Source: Clostridia bacterium (GTDB lineage: Bacteria > Bacillota > DSM-16504 > Desulfitibacterales > Desulfitibacteraceae). From it: 8,166 nt of DNA. The position numbers were made by a program, and so were the translations under genes. The stretch spans positions 1 to 8,166 of the forward strand of contig JAGXSK010000383.1 of the NCBI GenBank assembly GCA_018333845.1, in the 5' to 3' direction. Below the pieces are notes generated by a model. It did not search any database and was not told where the DNA came from. It worked only from the letters and a program-made list of their open reading frames with translations. Shown one piece after another: positions 1-5,859 of this stretch. Each line of letters opens with the position of its first letter. Position 1 is the first letter of the stretch.

Positions 1-383
1 CCAATTTCATCTAAATGCACCAGACCAATGCCGAAAAATACAACCACAGTTATATGGTCTTCCTTACGGGCTATTCCTATTTTACCACCTACATTTAGTC
101 CTATAGCTTTAGGCATTATTTGGGATAAGGCTTCTCTTGTAGCCCCAGCTATTGCACCTTCATCAGCATGGGTATCCTTAATTATACCTTCTCTTTTGGC
201 AGCTACAACGGTTCTTTCAATGATTTTTTTTACAGATGTTATATATTCACCACCATAATCTACTGCTGCCGCCTTTATGCCTAATTCCCTAAATGCCAGC
301 TTTAGGTCTTCTTCCTCCTGGCGACTTTCACTAATGGCCAATCTGATAGCCACCGAAGCAACCTTTTTACTGCCTATTTTCAT
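1..383 (-). CDS. HutP-family (histidine antiterminator-like) RNA-binding protein, 3' end outside window
   Basis: The frame is open from ATG at 383 to the window edge, giving 127 visible residues; the C-terminus is missing. AGGAGTGAT lies upstream of the ATG. The sequence resembles the HutP family: an N-terminal helix, VVAAKREGIIKDTHADEG near 59-76, ATREAL at 81-86, GLNVGGKIGIAR at 95-106, then a strand-rich stretch ending VVVFFGIGLVHLDEI. B. subtilis HutP is an L-histidine- and Mg-dependent RNA-binding antiterminator of the hut operon. By my alignment from memory, its metal ligands His73 and His77 correspond to Gly76 and Gly80 here, so the ligand may differ or be absent. No histidine-utilisation gene is visible. 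It is the last visible gene of a tight run, 21 nt after the preceding stop. Family assignment is good; RNA binding and target are inferred. The gene symbol is left empty because orthology to hutP is doubtful. Confidence 0.85.
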   Translation of the reverse strand, partial: MKIGSKKVASVAIRLAISESRQEEEDLKLAFRELGIKAAAVDYGGEYITSVKKIIERTVVAAKREGIIKDTHADEGAIAGATREALSQIMPKAIGLNVGGKIGIARKEDHITVVVFFGIGLVHLDEI

Positions 384-404
384 GGTACAGTATCACTCCT
401 CGTA

Positions 405-860
405 TTAAGGCCTGTTAATTTTTACTTCCCCTATAAGATTATTTTGTGGAAGCAGGGTAAATCTTTCACCCACCTCAGGATATACAACATTTCCAGATGT
501 GGCTATTATTTCAAAATCTAGCTCTCTGTTATAAAAACTTGTGTCTAAATAAATTTTATCTCCATCATTAACAATTAGGGTAATTTGGCCATCCCTTAAA
601 TCAGAGATTTGGTGATCATTAACATAAATTTTAGCATATGGTAATGAAAAAAAATCTGAACTTTTTAACGTTATGGTAACTAAATGATTATTTTCAGACG
701 AAACCTCCCTGGCCTGGGGAAACTGCGTAAGATAAGCATCCTGCACTTTTTCATAATACCTGGTATCCCATACATAATAATACCACTCAAAGTTAGCTAA
801 AGAATAGATGGCAATAAGAAAAAGACATACACAGATCAACAATGTTTTTAGTTTTTTCAA
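405..860 (-). CDS. Unrecognised membrane-anchored protein with extracytoplasmic beta-rich domain
   Basis: I do not recognise a family. From TTG at 860 the product is 151 aa and begins MKKLKTLLICVCLFLIAIYS: a Lys-rich n-region followed by a hydrophobic segment at about residues 6-22, typical of a signal anchor or uncleaved signal peptide. The two cysteines in the hydrophobic stretch lack a convincing lipobox, so I do not call a lipoprotein. The rest, rich in Tyr, Asp and Ile/Val strands, would lie outside the cytoplasm. AGGAGGG at 869-875 sits 9 nt before TTG 860, but only about 3 nt before another in-frame TTG at 866; I prefer 860 for spacing and for the classic MKK start. The gene follows the flavoprotein stop by 30 nt and precedes the HutP-family gene by 21 nt, so co-transcription is likely. 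A function cannot be given. Confidence 0.8.
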   Translation of the reverse strand: MKKLKTLLICVCLFLIAIYSLANFEWYYYVWDTRYYEKVQDAYLTQFPQAREVSSENNHLVTITLKSSDFFSLPYAKIYVNDHQISDLRDGQITLIVNDGDKIYLDTSFYNRELDFEIIATSGNVVYPEVGERFTLLPQNNLIGEVKINRP

Positions 861-890
861 AACCAATACCCTCCTAGTAACACATCCTTT

Positions 891-2153
891 CTAAATGTTA
901 TGCATATGATTACCACTATATTCTCCAGCAGATTGACCTGCCAGGTATCCTGTTGAAAAGGCAGCTTGCAAATTGTAGCCCCCTGTATAGCCATCTATAT
1001 CAAGGATTTCTCCTGCAAAAAAAAGGCCCTTCATTAGTTTCGATTCCATGGTTGATGGCTCAACTTCTTTAACATTAACACCTCCGGCAGTAACTATTGC
1101 CTCATCATAGGAGCTAAACCCTGTAACAGTCAACTCCAGATTTTGAATTAACTTGACAATACGGGTTCTTTCTTCCTTTGATATTTGATGGGCAGGCTTA
1201 TGAGGGTCAATCCCGCTCAACGATATCATTGGTTCAATAAGACTTTTTGGAAACAAGGTGTCAAGGGTGTTTTTATACTGTTTTTTAGAGAACTCTGAAA
1301 AAACCCTCTGCAACCTGGCATCTAATTGGGCAGAATCAAGTGCAGGCTTGAGATTAATCTTTAATTTTATTGGCCTATCCTTTGTTTTTAATGTTTGGAC
1401 AATTGTTCTGCTCAAACTAAGGATAATGGGCCCTGAAACTCCAAAATGGGTAAACAGCATTTCGCCAAACTCACTTCCCAGTTCCCTTTCATGCCAAAAA
1501 GCACTAACTTGAACATTTTTTAACGTTAATCCCTGAACCTGTTCAACCCATTTTTCCCTGGTCTTTAAAGGCACCAATGATGGAAAGGGATCTATAATGG
1601 TATGACCAGCTTCCCTTGCTAACATATATCCATCACCTGTAGATCCCGTTTTAGGGTATGACAGCCCCCCCGTAGCAATTATTACTGAAGTATATTTATT
1701 AAAATTGCCAGCTGCTTTTATTCCCAGGAGCCTACCCTTTTCAATCCACAACTGTTCAACCCTGGTATTATATTTGATTTGGGCACCTTTTTTAATAATA
1801 TAATCTGTTAGTGCATTCACAACGTCTCCAGCCTTGTCAGATTTGGGGAAAAATCTTCCCCCCCTTTCCATTTTAGTAGGAACGTTAAGTTCAGCAAAAA
1901 AATCTAATAAGTGATGGTTGCTAAAATTATAAAGGGAACTATATAAAAATGTGCCATTCCCAGGAAAGTTTTCTACAAAATCAGGAATTTCCAGGTTATT
2001 TGTAAGATTACATCTGCCCTTTCCCGTTATTAGCATCTTAAGTCCTACCTTTTTGTTTTTTTCAAATATAACTGGTATTGCTCCCTTTTCTAAAGCACCT
2101 ACTGCAGCCATTAAGCCTGCAGCCCCACCACCTATAATGGCAACTTTCTTCAC
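891..2153 (-). CDS. HI0933/YtfP-family NAD(P)/FAD-dependent flavoprotein
   Basis: From GTG at 2153 this is a 420-aa FAD-binding protein of the HI0933/YtfP (BaiN-like) family, near the usual length. It opens MKKVAIIGGGAAGLMAA with the Rossmann dinucleotide motif GGGAAG at residues 8-13, an acidic residue after the second strand (Glu31), the family motif GKGRCNLTNN at about 45-54, an ATGGLSYPKTGSTGDG segment, and the C-terminal FAD signature GEILDIDGYTGGYNLQ. Family members are cytosolic flavoproteins of mostly unclear role; one homologue, BaiN, was linked to bile-acid reduction, which should not be carried over here. An in-frame ATG at 2165 directly abuts AAAGG and has no usable SD. AAAGGATGG at 2162-2170 is well placed for the GTG, and the resulting N-terminus matches the family. 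It starts 19 nt after the FAH stop, so the two are probably co-transcribed. Confidence 0.93.
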   Translation of the reverse strand: MKKVAIIGGGAAGLMAAVGALEKGAIPVIFEKNKKVGLKMLITGKGRCNLTNNLEIPDFVENFPGNGTFLYSSLYNFSNHHLLDFFAELNVPTKMERGGRFFPKSDKAGDVVNALTDYIIKKGAQIKYNTRVEQLWIEKGRLLGIKAAGNFNKYTSVIIATGGLSYPKTGSTGDGYMLAREAGHTIIDPFPSLVPLKTREKWVEQVQGLTLKNVQVSAFWHERELGSEFGEMLFTHFGVSGPIILSLSRTIVQTLKTKDRPIKLKINLKPALDSAQLDARLQRVFSEFSKKQYKNTLDTLFPKSLIEPMISLSGIDPHKPAHQISKEERTRIVKLIQNLELTVTGFSSYDEAIVTAGGVNVKEVEPSTMESKLMKGLFFAGEILDIDGYTGGYNLQAAFSTGYLAGQSAGEYSGNHMHNI

Positions 2154-2161
2154 AAAAAAAA

Positions 2162-2170
2162 CCATCCTTT
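2162..2170 (-). promoter_or_regulatory. Shine-Dalgarno AAAGGATGG that decides the flavoprotein start
   Basis: AAAGGATGG on the minus strand lies 8 nt before the GTG at 2153. It overlaps the alternative ATG at 2165, which therefore cannot use it. Together with the canonical MKKVAIIGGG N-terminus this favours the GTG. Confidence 0.65.
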
Positions 2171-2172
2171 AT

Positions 2173-2931
2173 CTATTTAAGTGTTACAATATTAGTAAGC
2201 TTTCCAATGTTTTCAATCTCCACAGTAACAGCATCTCCAGGTTCCATGGGTCCAACCCCTGAAGGAGTGCCAGTTATGATCACATCACCAGGGAAAATGG
2301 TCATGATTTTGCTTAAATAACTTATTAGAAATGGTATGGAAAATATCATCTGGGATGTATTACTATTTTGTTTAATTTCACCGTTTATAATGAGTTTAAT
2401 ATTTAAATTGTCTGCTGATATATCAGTAGCTATACATGGTCCTATTGGACAGAAGGTATCAAAGGATTTAGCCACGGTCCATTGACCATCCTTGGGCTGC
2501 AGATTTCTTGCAGTAACATCATTGGAACAGGTATAACCCAGAACACTATCTAGTGCATCCTCAGGCTCAATATTCTTTGTAACGCTTCCTATAACTATGG
2601 CTAATTCTGCTTCATAATCCAACCTTGTGCATTGATGGGGATAAATTATATTAGTTCCTGGACCTGTAATAGATGATGGAGGCTTTAAGAATACAATGGG
2701 CTCTTTAGGAATAGGTAAATTCATTTCCCTGGCATGATCGTAATAGTTAAGACCTATGCATATAACCTTTGTAGGCTCACAGGGTGCCAACAACTGAACC
2801 TCATTAAGACCCAGGCTTTTATTGCTTAAACTATAATCACCATACAAATCCCCCTCAATTGACCTGACCATGTCATTTTCAAGTGAACCGTAAGATACTT
2901 TATTACCGTCCCAAAATCTAATTATCTTCAT
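2173..2931 (-). CDS. Fumarylacetoacetate hydrolase (FAH)-family protein
   Basis: From ATG at 2931 the product is 252 aa, the usual length of short FAH-fold enzymes (YcgM/FAHD1-like). Visible family motifs are IGLNYYDHARE, VFLKPPSSITGPG, YEAELAIVIG, GYTCSNDVTARNLQ, KSFDTFCPIGP and PGDVIITGTPSGVG. Glu107, Glu109 and Asp138 match the divalent-metal ligands of the fold. Family members cut or decarboxylate 2,4-dioxo or acylpyruvate substrates, such as oxaloacetate, acylpyruvates, fumarylpyruvate and homoprotocatechuate intermediates. The substrate here cannot be told, and no aromatic-degradation genes are in view. An in-frame ATG at 2958 has no SD, and the codons after it contain the AAGGAGGAT SD at 2942-2950, so 2931 is chosen although the spacing is long (about 11-12 nt). 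The gene lies 69 nt after the ilvC stop, across a terminator-like hairpin, and 19 nt before the flavoprotein start. Confidence 0.92.
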   Translation of the reverse strand: MKIIRFWDGNKVSYGSLENDMVRSIEGDLYGDYSLSNKSLGLNEVQLLAPCEPTKVICIGLNYYDHAREMNLPIPKEPIVFLKPPSSITGPGTNIIYPHQCTRLDYEAELAIVIGSVTKNIEPEDALDSVLGYTCSNDVTARNLQPKDGQWTVAKSFDTFCPIGPCIATDISADNLNIKLIINGEIKQNSNTSQMIFSIPFLISYLSKIMTIFPGDVIITGTPSGVGPMEPGDAVTVEIENIGKLTNIVTLK

Positions 2932-2965
2932 TTTCAGACTTATCCTCCTTATTTTCATAGTGTAA

Positions 2966-2995
2966 AAAAGTGAAAGGTTTTATCCTTTCACTTTT
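2966..2995 (-). terminator. Rho-independent terminator-like hairpin after ilvC
   Basis: A perfect 12-bp inverted repeat (AAAAGTGAAAGG / CCTTTCACTTTT) encloses a 6-nt loop and is followed on the minus strand by two further T residues, giving a run of six. It begins 5 nt after the ilvC stop codon. The stem is AT-rich, so termination may be partial. The downstream FAH gene starts only about 35 nt later with no room for a full promoter, so read-through or RNA processing is likely. Confidence 0.75.
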
Positions 2996-3000
2996 ATCCA

Positions 3001-4002
3001 TTACTTTTTAAGCCAGGGCATCATATTTCTAAGCTTCTTACCTACAACTTCAAGTTCACAATTGGCGTCCTTTTCATTTAGAGCATTAAATACTGGTCTA
3101 TTGGCCTTGTTTTCTAAAATCCATTCTCTGGCAAATTCTCCATTTTGCACCTCAGCCAATATTTTTTTCATTTCCTGGCGAGTTTCCTGGGTTATTATTC
3201 TTCTACCCCTTGTAAGGTCACCAAATTGAGCCGTGTCACTAATTGAGTGCCTCATACCAGCCAGGCCACTCTCATACATTAAATCAACTATAAGCTTTAA
3301 TTCATGCAAGCATTCGAAGTACGCAATTTCTGGTTGGTAGCCAGCTTCAACTAATGTTTCAAAGCCTGCCTTGACAAGCTCAGTAGTGCCACCACATAAA
3401 ACAGCCTGTTCACCAAACAGATCAGTTTCAGTTTCTTCTGCAAAGGTGGTTTCTATTACACCAGCTCTTGTAGCCCCAATACCCTTAGCATAAGCCAAGG
3501 CAATGTCCTTGGCCTTGCCGCTGTACTCCTGGTATACTGCAAGTAAAGCAGGTACCCCTTTACCTTCTTCATAGGTTCTTCTAACTAAATGGCCAGGCCC
3601 CTTGGGAGCAACCATTATCACATCTACATTGGCAGGTGGTACAATCTGTTTGAAATGAATGTTAAAACCATGGGAAAACATTAATACATTGCCTTCCTCA
3701 AGGTTGTGAGCAATTTGATTTTCATAAACAACAGATTGAATCTCGTCTGGAATTAAAATTTGAATTAAGTCACCCTTTTTAGCGGCCTCGGAAACAGGGA
3801 GTACAGTTAAGCCCCTGCTTTCTGCCTCTTCCCACTCGGCTCTAAAGCGAGCATCGTCTCTTAAGCCTACTACTACATTCATTCCACTTTCCATTAGATT
3901 AAGAGCCTGAGCATGACCCTGACTGCCATATCCAATGATTGCAATTGTCTTCTCCTTTAACAAACTTAGGTCAGCATCACTATCATAGTACATTCTTGCC
4001 AA
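3001..4002 (-). CDS. ilvC: Ketol-acid reductoisomerase (acetohydroxyacid isomeroreductase), class I
   Basis: IlvC converts 2-acetolactate or 2-aceto-2-hydroxybutyrate to the dihydroxy acid with NAD(P)H and Mg2+, the second common step of valine, leucine and isoleucine synthesis in the cytosol. The N-terminal Rossmann domain has GYGSQGHAQA from residue 24. The knotted C-terminal domain carries TDLFGEQ (metal ligands Asp194 and Glu198), ECLHELKL (Glu230 and Glu234) and RHSISDTA; SHGFNIHF holds the conserved His111. At 333 aa it is the class I length. I choose TTG at 4002 because it yields the standard start MARMYYDSDADL and lies about 10 nt after GGAGG; ATG at 4011 is only 2 nt from GGAGG. The cofactor-specificity segment after GLR (residues 46-48) looks about three residues longer than in typical class I enzymes and is acidic. 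No ilvB, ilvN or leu gene adjoins it. Confidence 0.97.
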   Translation of the reverse strand: MARMYYDSDADLSLLKEKTIAIIGYGSQGHAQALNLMESGMNVVVGLRDDARFRAEWEEAESRGLTVLPVSEAAKKGDLIQILIPDEIQSVVYENQIAHNLEEGNVLMFSHGFNIHFKQIVPPANVDVIMVAPKGPGHLVRRTYEEGKGVPALLAVYQEYSGKAKDIALAYAKGIGATRAGVIETTFAEETETDLFGEQAVLCGGTTELVKAGFETLVEAGYQPEIAYFECLHELKLIVDLMYESGLAGMRHSISDTAQFGDLTRGRRIITQETRQEMKKILAEVQNGEFAREWILENKANRPVFNALNEKDANCELEVVGKKLRNMMPWLKK

Positions 4003-4013
4003 TTTAAACATTA

Positions 4014-4020
4014 CCTCCCT
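4014..4020 (-). promoter_or_regulatory. Shine-Dalgarno AGGGAGG placed for a TTG start of ilvC
   Basis: AGGGAGG on the minus strand ends 2 nt before the in-frame ATG at 4011, too close for normal initiation, and about 11 nt before the TTG at 4002. Spacing and the conserved N-terminus of the enzyme family favour the TTG. Confidence 0.6.
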
Positions 4021-4044
4021 TATGTAATTATATCTAAAAAATCA

Positions 4045-4074
4045 TATAAAGCAATAAATTCTAGAATATGTCAA
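4045..4074 (-). promoter_or_regulatory. Candidate sigma-A promoter of ilvC
   Basis: A perfect -35 TTGACA (4069-4074) is followed after 18 nt by TTTATA (4045-4050), a weak -10. A perfect TATAAT (4027-4032) lies closer to ilvC, but its best -35 (TTGCTT, 16-nt spacer) is poor and its start point would fall almost on the Shine-Dalgarno. A short palindrome, ATTCTAGAAT, occupies the spacer of the first candidate and could be an operator. No T-box or other riboswitch fold is recognisable in the 95-nt gap. Confidence 0.4.
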
Positions 4075-4097
4075 GAATTCCTTCTTAACTTTGTATT

Positions 4098-4604
4098 TTA
4101 TCTTAAGTTATATTTTTTGTCCAGAGCATTCCTGTAACTTCGTAATTCTGTATTAGTTTTAAATAACAATCTTTCTGCATCCTGCTTGCTCATGAAAATT
4201 TCCTGGGGATCGATTATTTCGATTTTTCTAAATTCATCTCTCATTATGAAACGCACTACATCCTCAAAGGAGTCTGCTTCTAGTGTCAAAAAAACAGGTG
4301 CATAGGCAACATCCTCACCTATATTTTCATCATATACCACATAGATTTCCATCCCAAGATCAATATCTTCTACCTTAACCCCTTGAAAGGGCACATTACG
4401 CAAAAGGGCCACATGCTGCTCCCTGGCCTCTTCAGCAGCTTTTATGAGATTCTTATTTCCAAATAATTTATTTTTAACTTCACTTTTAAAGTCCAGTCTA
4501 ATCCTTACCTTTAAGGTTGTTTCCGATATTTCGCCATTTACATACTTTTTAACCATTGTAGTCCACCTTTCTCCCATTCTATCTTCAATCTTATTTCTAT
4601 ACAA
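4098..4604 (-). CDS. Unrecognised cytosolic protein, up to 168 aa
   Basis: I do not recognise this protein. It is charged, has no signal peptide or membrane segment, and looks mixed alpha/beta: a Lys/Glu-rich N-terminal helical part (about residues 40-70, AAEEAREQHVALLRN), a strand-rich middle (MEIYVVYDE, APVFLTLEA), and a helical C-terminus with SFEDVVRFIMRDEFRKIEI and a final basic stretch. Start choice is open. TTG at 4604 has AAGAAGGA about 10 nt upstream. ATG at 4577 has no good SD. ATG at 4556 is preceded by AAAGGTGG at good spacing and would give 152 aa beginning MVKKYVNGEIS. Long, unbroken, codon-like composition and position between same-strand genes support it as real. It lies after the CxxC protein and 95 nt before ilvC, but nothing links it functionally to either. 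Confidence 0.75.
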   Translation of the reverse strand: MYRNKIEDRMGERWTTMVKKYVNGEISETTLKVRIRLDFKSEVKNKLFGNKNLIKAAEEAREQHVALLRNVPFQGVKVEDIDLGMEIYVVYDENIGEDVAYAPVFLTLEADSFEDVVRFIMRDEFRKIEIIDPQEIFMSKQDAERLLFKTNTELRSYRNALDKKYNLR

Positions 4605-4670
4605 AGAAATATTTTCCTTCTTAAATATAATCGCAATCTAAATATCCCCAGCTTAATTATAAACTGAGGA

Positions 4671-4689
4671 TAAAAGACTTATAAGTCTT
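4671..4689 (-). terminator. Weak stem-loop after the CxxC-protein gene
   Basis: The perfect palindrome AAGACTTATAAGTCTT (4674-4689) starts 12 nt after the stop codon at 4702 and is followed on the minus strand by TTTTA (counting the last stem T's). The stem is short and AT-rich, so it is a weak terminator at best and could equally be a protein-binding palindrome. A TATAAT at 4656-4661 just downstream could serve the next gene, but I see no good -35. Confidence 0.35.
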
Positions 4690-4701
4690 AATAAAATAGT
4701 C

Positions 4702-4935
4702 CTACCATAAAAGGTTCTGGCTCCCACAATTATGACATGTATCAAAATATTTCTCTGGAGTTTGCCAAGCTTCATTAAATAATTCTAGTGATGCATTATT
4801 GTTTTCTAAATGAACTATACTTCCATGGTCAGAAAACTGTCCAGCTAGTCCATGGGGTTCATGATGCCTCCTGGAAGAAACAATTTGACTGCTTACAAAT
4901 CTATTAGTGTTACCACAATTTAAACATCTAGGCAT
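4702..4935 (-). CDS. Small protein with two CxxC knuckles (probable zinc-binding)
   Basis: From ATG at 4935 the product is 77 aa. It starts MPRCLNCGNTNRF and ends DTCHNCGSQNLLW, so one CxxC pair lies at residues 4-7 and the other at 67-70. Each pair is followed by Gly, as in zinc-ribbon knuckles. The pairs are separated by about 60 residues rich in His, Asn and Ser, longer than a normal zinc ribbon, so the four cysteines may bracket an inserted loop or bridge two chains. The start is set by AGGAGTGATT at 4941-4950; an upstream in-frame ATG at 4992 would add 19 residues but lacks an SD and the CxxC start is natural. It lies between rluB (78 nt away) and the 168-aa protein. Zinc binding is inference; the function is unknown. 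Confidence 0.8.
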   Translation of the reverse strand: MPRCLNCGNTNRFVSSQIVSSRRHHEPHGLAGQFSDHGSIVHLENNNASLELFNEAWQTPEKYFDTCHNCGSQNLLW

Positions 4936-5013
4936 TAGCAAATCACTCCTATAAACATTAAAAATCTTCACCTCATAATGTAGTATTACCAAAGCCTTAA
5001 CAAAGAAACCAGA

Positions 5014-5727
5014 TTAAACTGATTTTTTCAGATTATTTATCTCATGGGAGGTTAATATTCGAAATTTACCAGGAGACACTCCCTTTAAATTCAAAAAGCC
5101 AAAGGATGTTCTTTTTAGGCTTTGCACTGGAAAACCAACTGCCTGGAACATTCTTCTTACCTGCCTATTCTTACCTTCATGGATGGTTATTTCAACAAGA
5201 CTTTTACCATCCTTTGTTTCTAGAACATTGACTTTTGCAGGCACTGTTAGTCCATCCTCAAGAGGAACACCCTGCTCAAGTTGATTAACTGCTTCATGAG
5301 TAATTTTCCCCTTTACTAAAGCGAGATAGGTTTTGGAGAATTCATGCTTGGGATGGGTAAGTTTGTAGGTAAGCTCTCCATCATTTGTAAGAAGCAAAAG
5401 GCCTGTTGTTTGGGAGTCTAATCGGCCTACTGGATATAATCTACCCATGTACTTTGGAATTAGATCCATAACAGTTTTCCTGCCATGGGTATCCCTAACA
5501 GTGCTAATATAGCCCTTTGGTTTGTTTAAAAGGATGTATACGGGCTCCTCCTTGGTTTCTAATAACTTTCCGTCTATATGTATTCTATCCTTGTCTGGAT
5601 CAATTTTAGTACCTAATGTCTTAACAACACGGCCATTTACTTTAACTCTCCCCTGTTGAATAAGCTCTTCGCTTTTCCTTCTAGAAGCAATTCCGGCTGC
5701 TGCAAGGAATTTTTGCAGTCTTTCCAT
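5014..5727 (-). CDS. rluB: 23S rRNA pseudouridine synthase, RsuA/RluB family
   Basis: The 237-aa protein has an N-terminal S4 RNA-binding domain (about residues 2-48, MERLQKFLAAAGIASRRKSE) and a pseudouridine-synthase domain of the RsuA/RluB/E/F family. The catalytic aspartate is Asp104 in GRLDSQTTGLLLLTNDG; KTYLA and EGKNRQVRRMF (184-194) are further family motifs. The enzyme isomerises a uridine to pseudouridine in rRNA. B. subtilis RluB (YpuL) acts on 23S rRNA and its gene also follows spmB, so the position supports RluB rather than RsuA. ATG at 5727 has AGAGGTG 8 nt upstream. The gene has its own candidate promoter in the 132-nt gap after the spmB terminator. Confidence 0.93.
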   Translation of the reverse strand: MERLQKFLAAAGIASRRKSEELIQQGRVKVNGRVVKTLGTKIDPDKDRIHIDGKLLETKEEPVYILLNKPKGYISTVRDTHGRKTVMDLIPKYMGRLYPVGRLDSQTTGLLLLTNDGELTYKLTHPKHEFSKTYLALVKGKITHEAVNQLEQGVPLEDGLTVPAKVNVLETKDGKSLVEITIHEGKNRQVRRMFQAVGFPVQSLKRTSFGFLNLKGVSPGKFRILTSHEINNLKKSV

Positions 5728-5770
5728 GTTTTTAACACCTCTTATAAATGCCTGATGACTTTAATATTTC

Positions 5771-5784
5771 TTATTTTAAAATAA
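5771..5784. repeat. AT-only palindrome in the rluB leader, nested in a larger inverted repeat
   Basis: TTATTTTAAAATAA is a perfect 14-nt palindrome. It is flanked by outer arms AGAAATAT and ATATTTCT, which would form a larger cruciform or mRNA stem of low stability. It lies downstream of the candidate -10, so would be in the rluB 5' leader. In such AT-rich DNA this may be chance. Confidence 0.3.
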
Positions 5785-5787
5785 ATC

Positions 5788-5816
5788 ATTAGAAATATCC
5801 ATATATTAAATAGCAA
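5788..5816 (-). promoter_or_regulatory. Candidate sigma-A promoter of rluB
   Basis: On the minus strand TTGCTA (5811-5816, four of six matches to TTGACA) is followed after exactly 17 nt by TCTAAT (5788-5793, five of six matches to TATAAT). It sits just after the spmB terminator, where an independent promoter for a housekeeping rRNA-modifying enzyme is expected. The predicted leader is about 50-60 nt. Confidence 0.45.
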
Positions 5817-5822
5817 ATTATA

Positions 5823-5852
5823 AAAGCATGGACTTTTTAATATCCATGCTTT
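5823..5852 (-). terminator. Rho-independent terminator after spmB
   Basis: A perfect 10-bp inverted repeat (AAAGCATGGA / TCCATGCTTT) with a 10-nt loop begins 7 nt after the spmB stop. The 3' arm runs into a T-rich tail (TTTTATAATTT). It separates the sporulation pair spmAB from rluB. Confidence 0.75.
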
Positions 5853-5859
5853 CTTAGTT

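Noticed and set aside
28..258. Plus-strand open frame of 76 codons
   Set aside because: It lies antisense to the HutP-family gene, whose protein shows clear family motifs; the plus-strand translation is Pro/Ser/Ile-rich and looks like a shadow.
1951..2262. Plus-strand open frame of 103 codons
   Set aside because: It is antisense to the conserved FAD-binding N-terminus of the flavoprotein and runs into the FAH 3' end; it is a shadow.
4012..4097. T-box or leucine/valine attenuator before ilvC
   Set aside because: The gap is too short for a T-box, and no specifier stem, T-box sequence or leader peptide with Leu/Val codons is visible.
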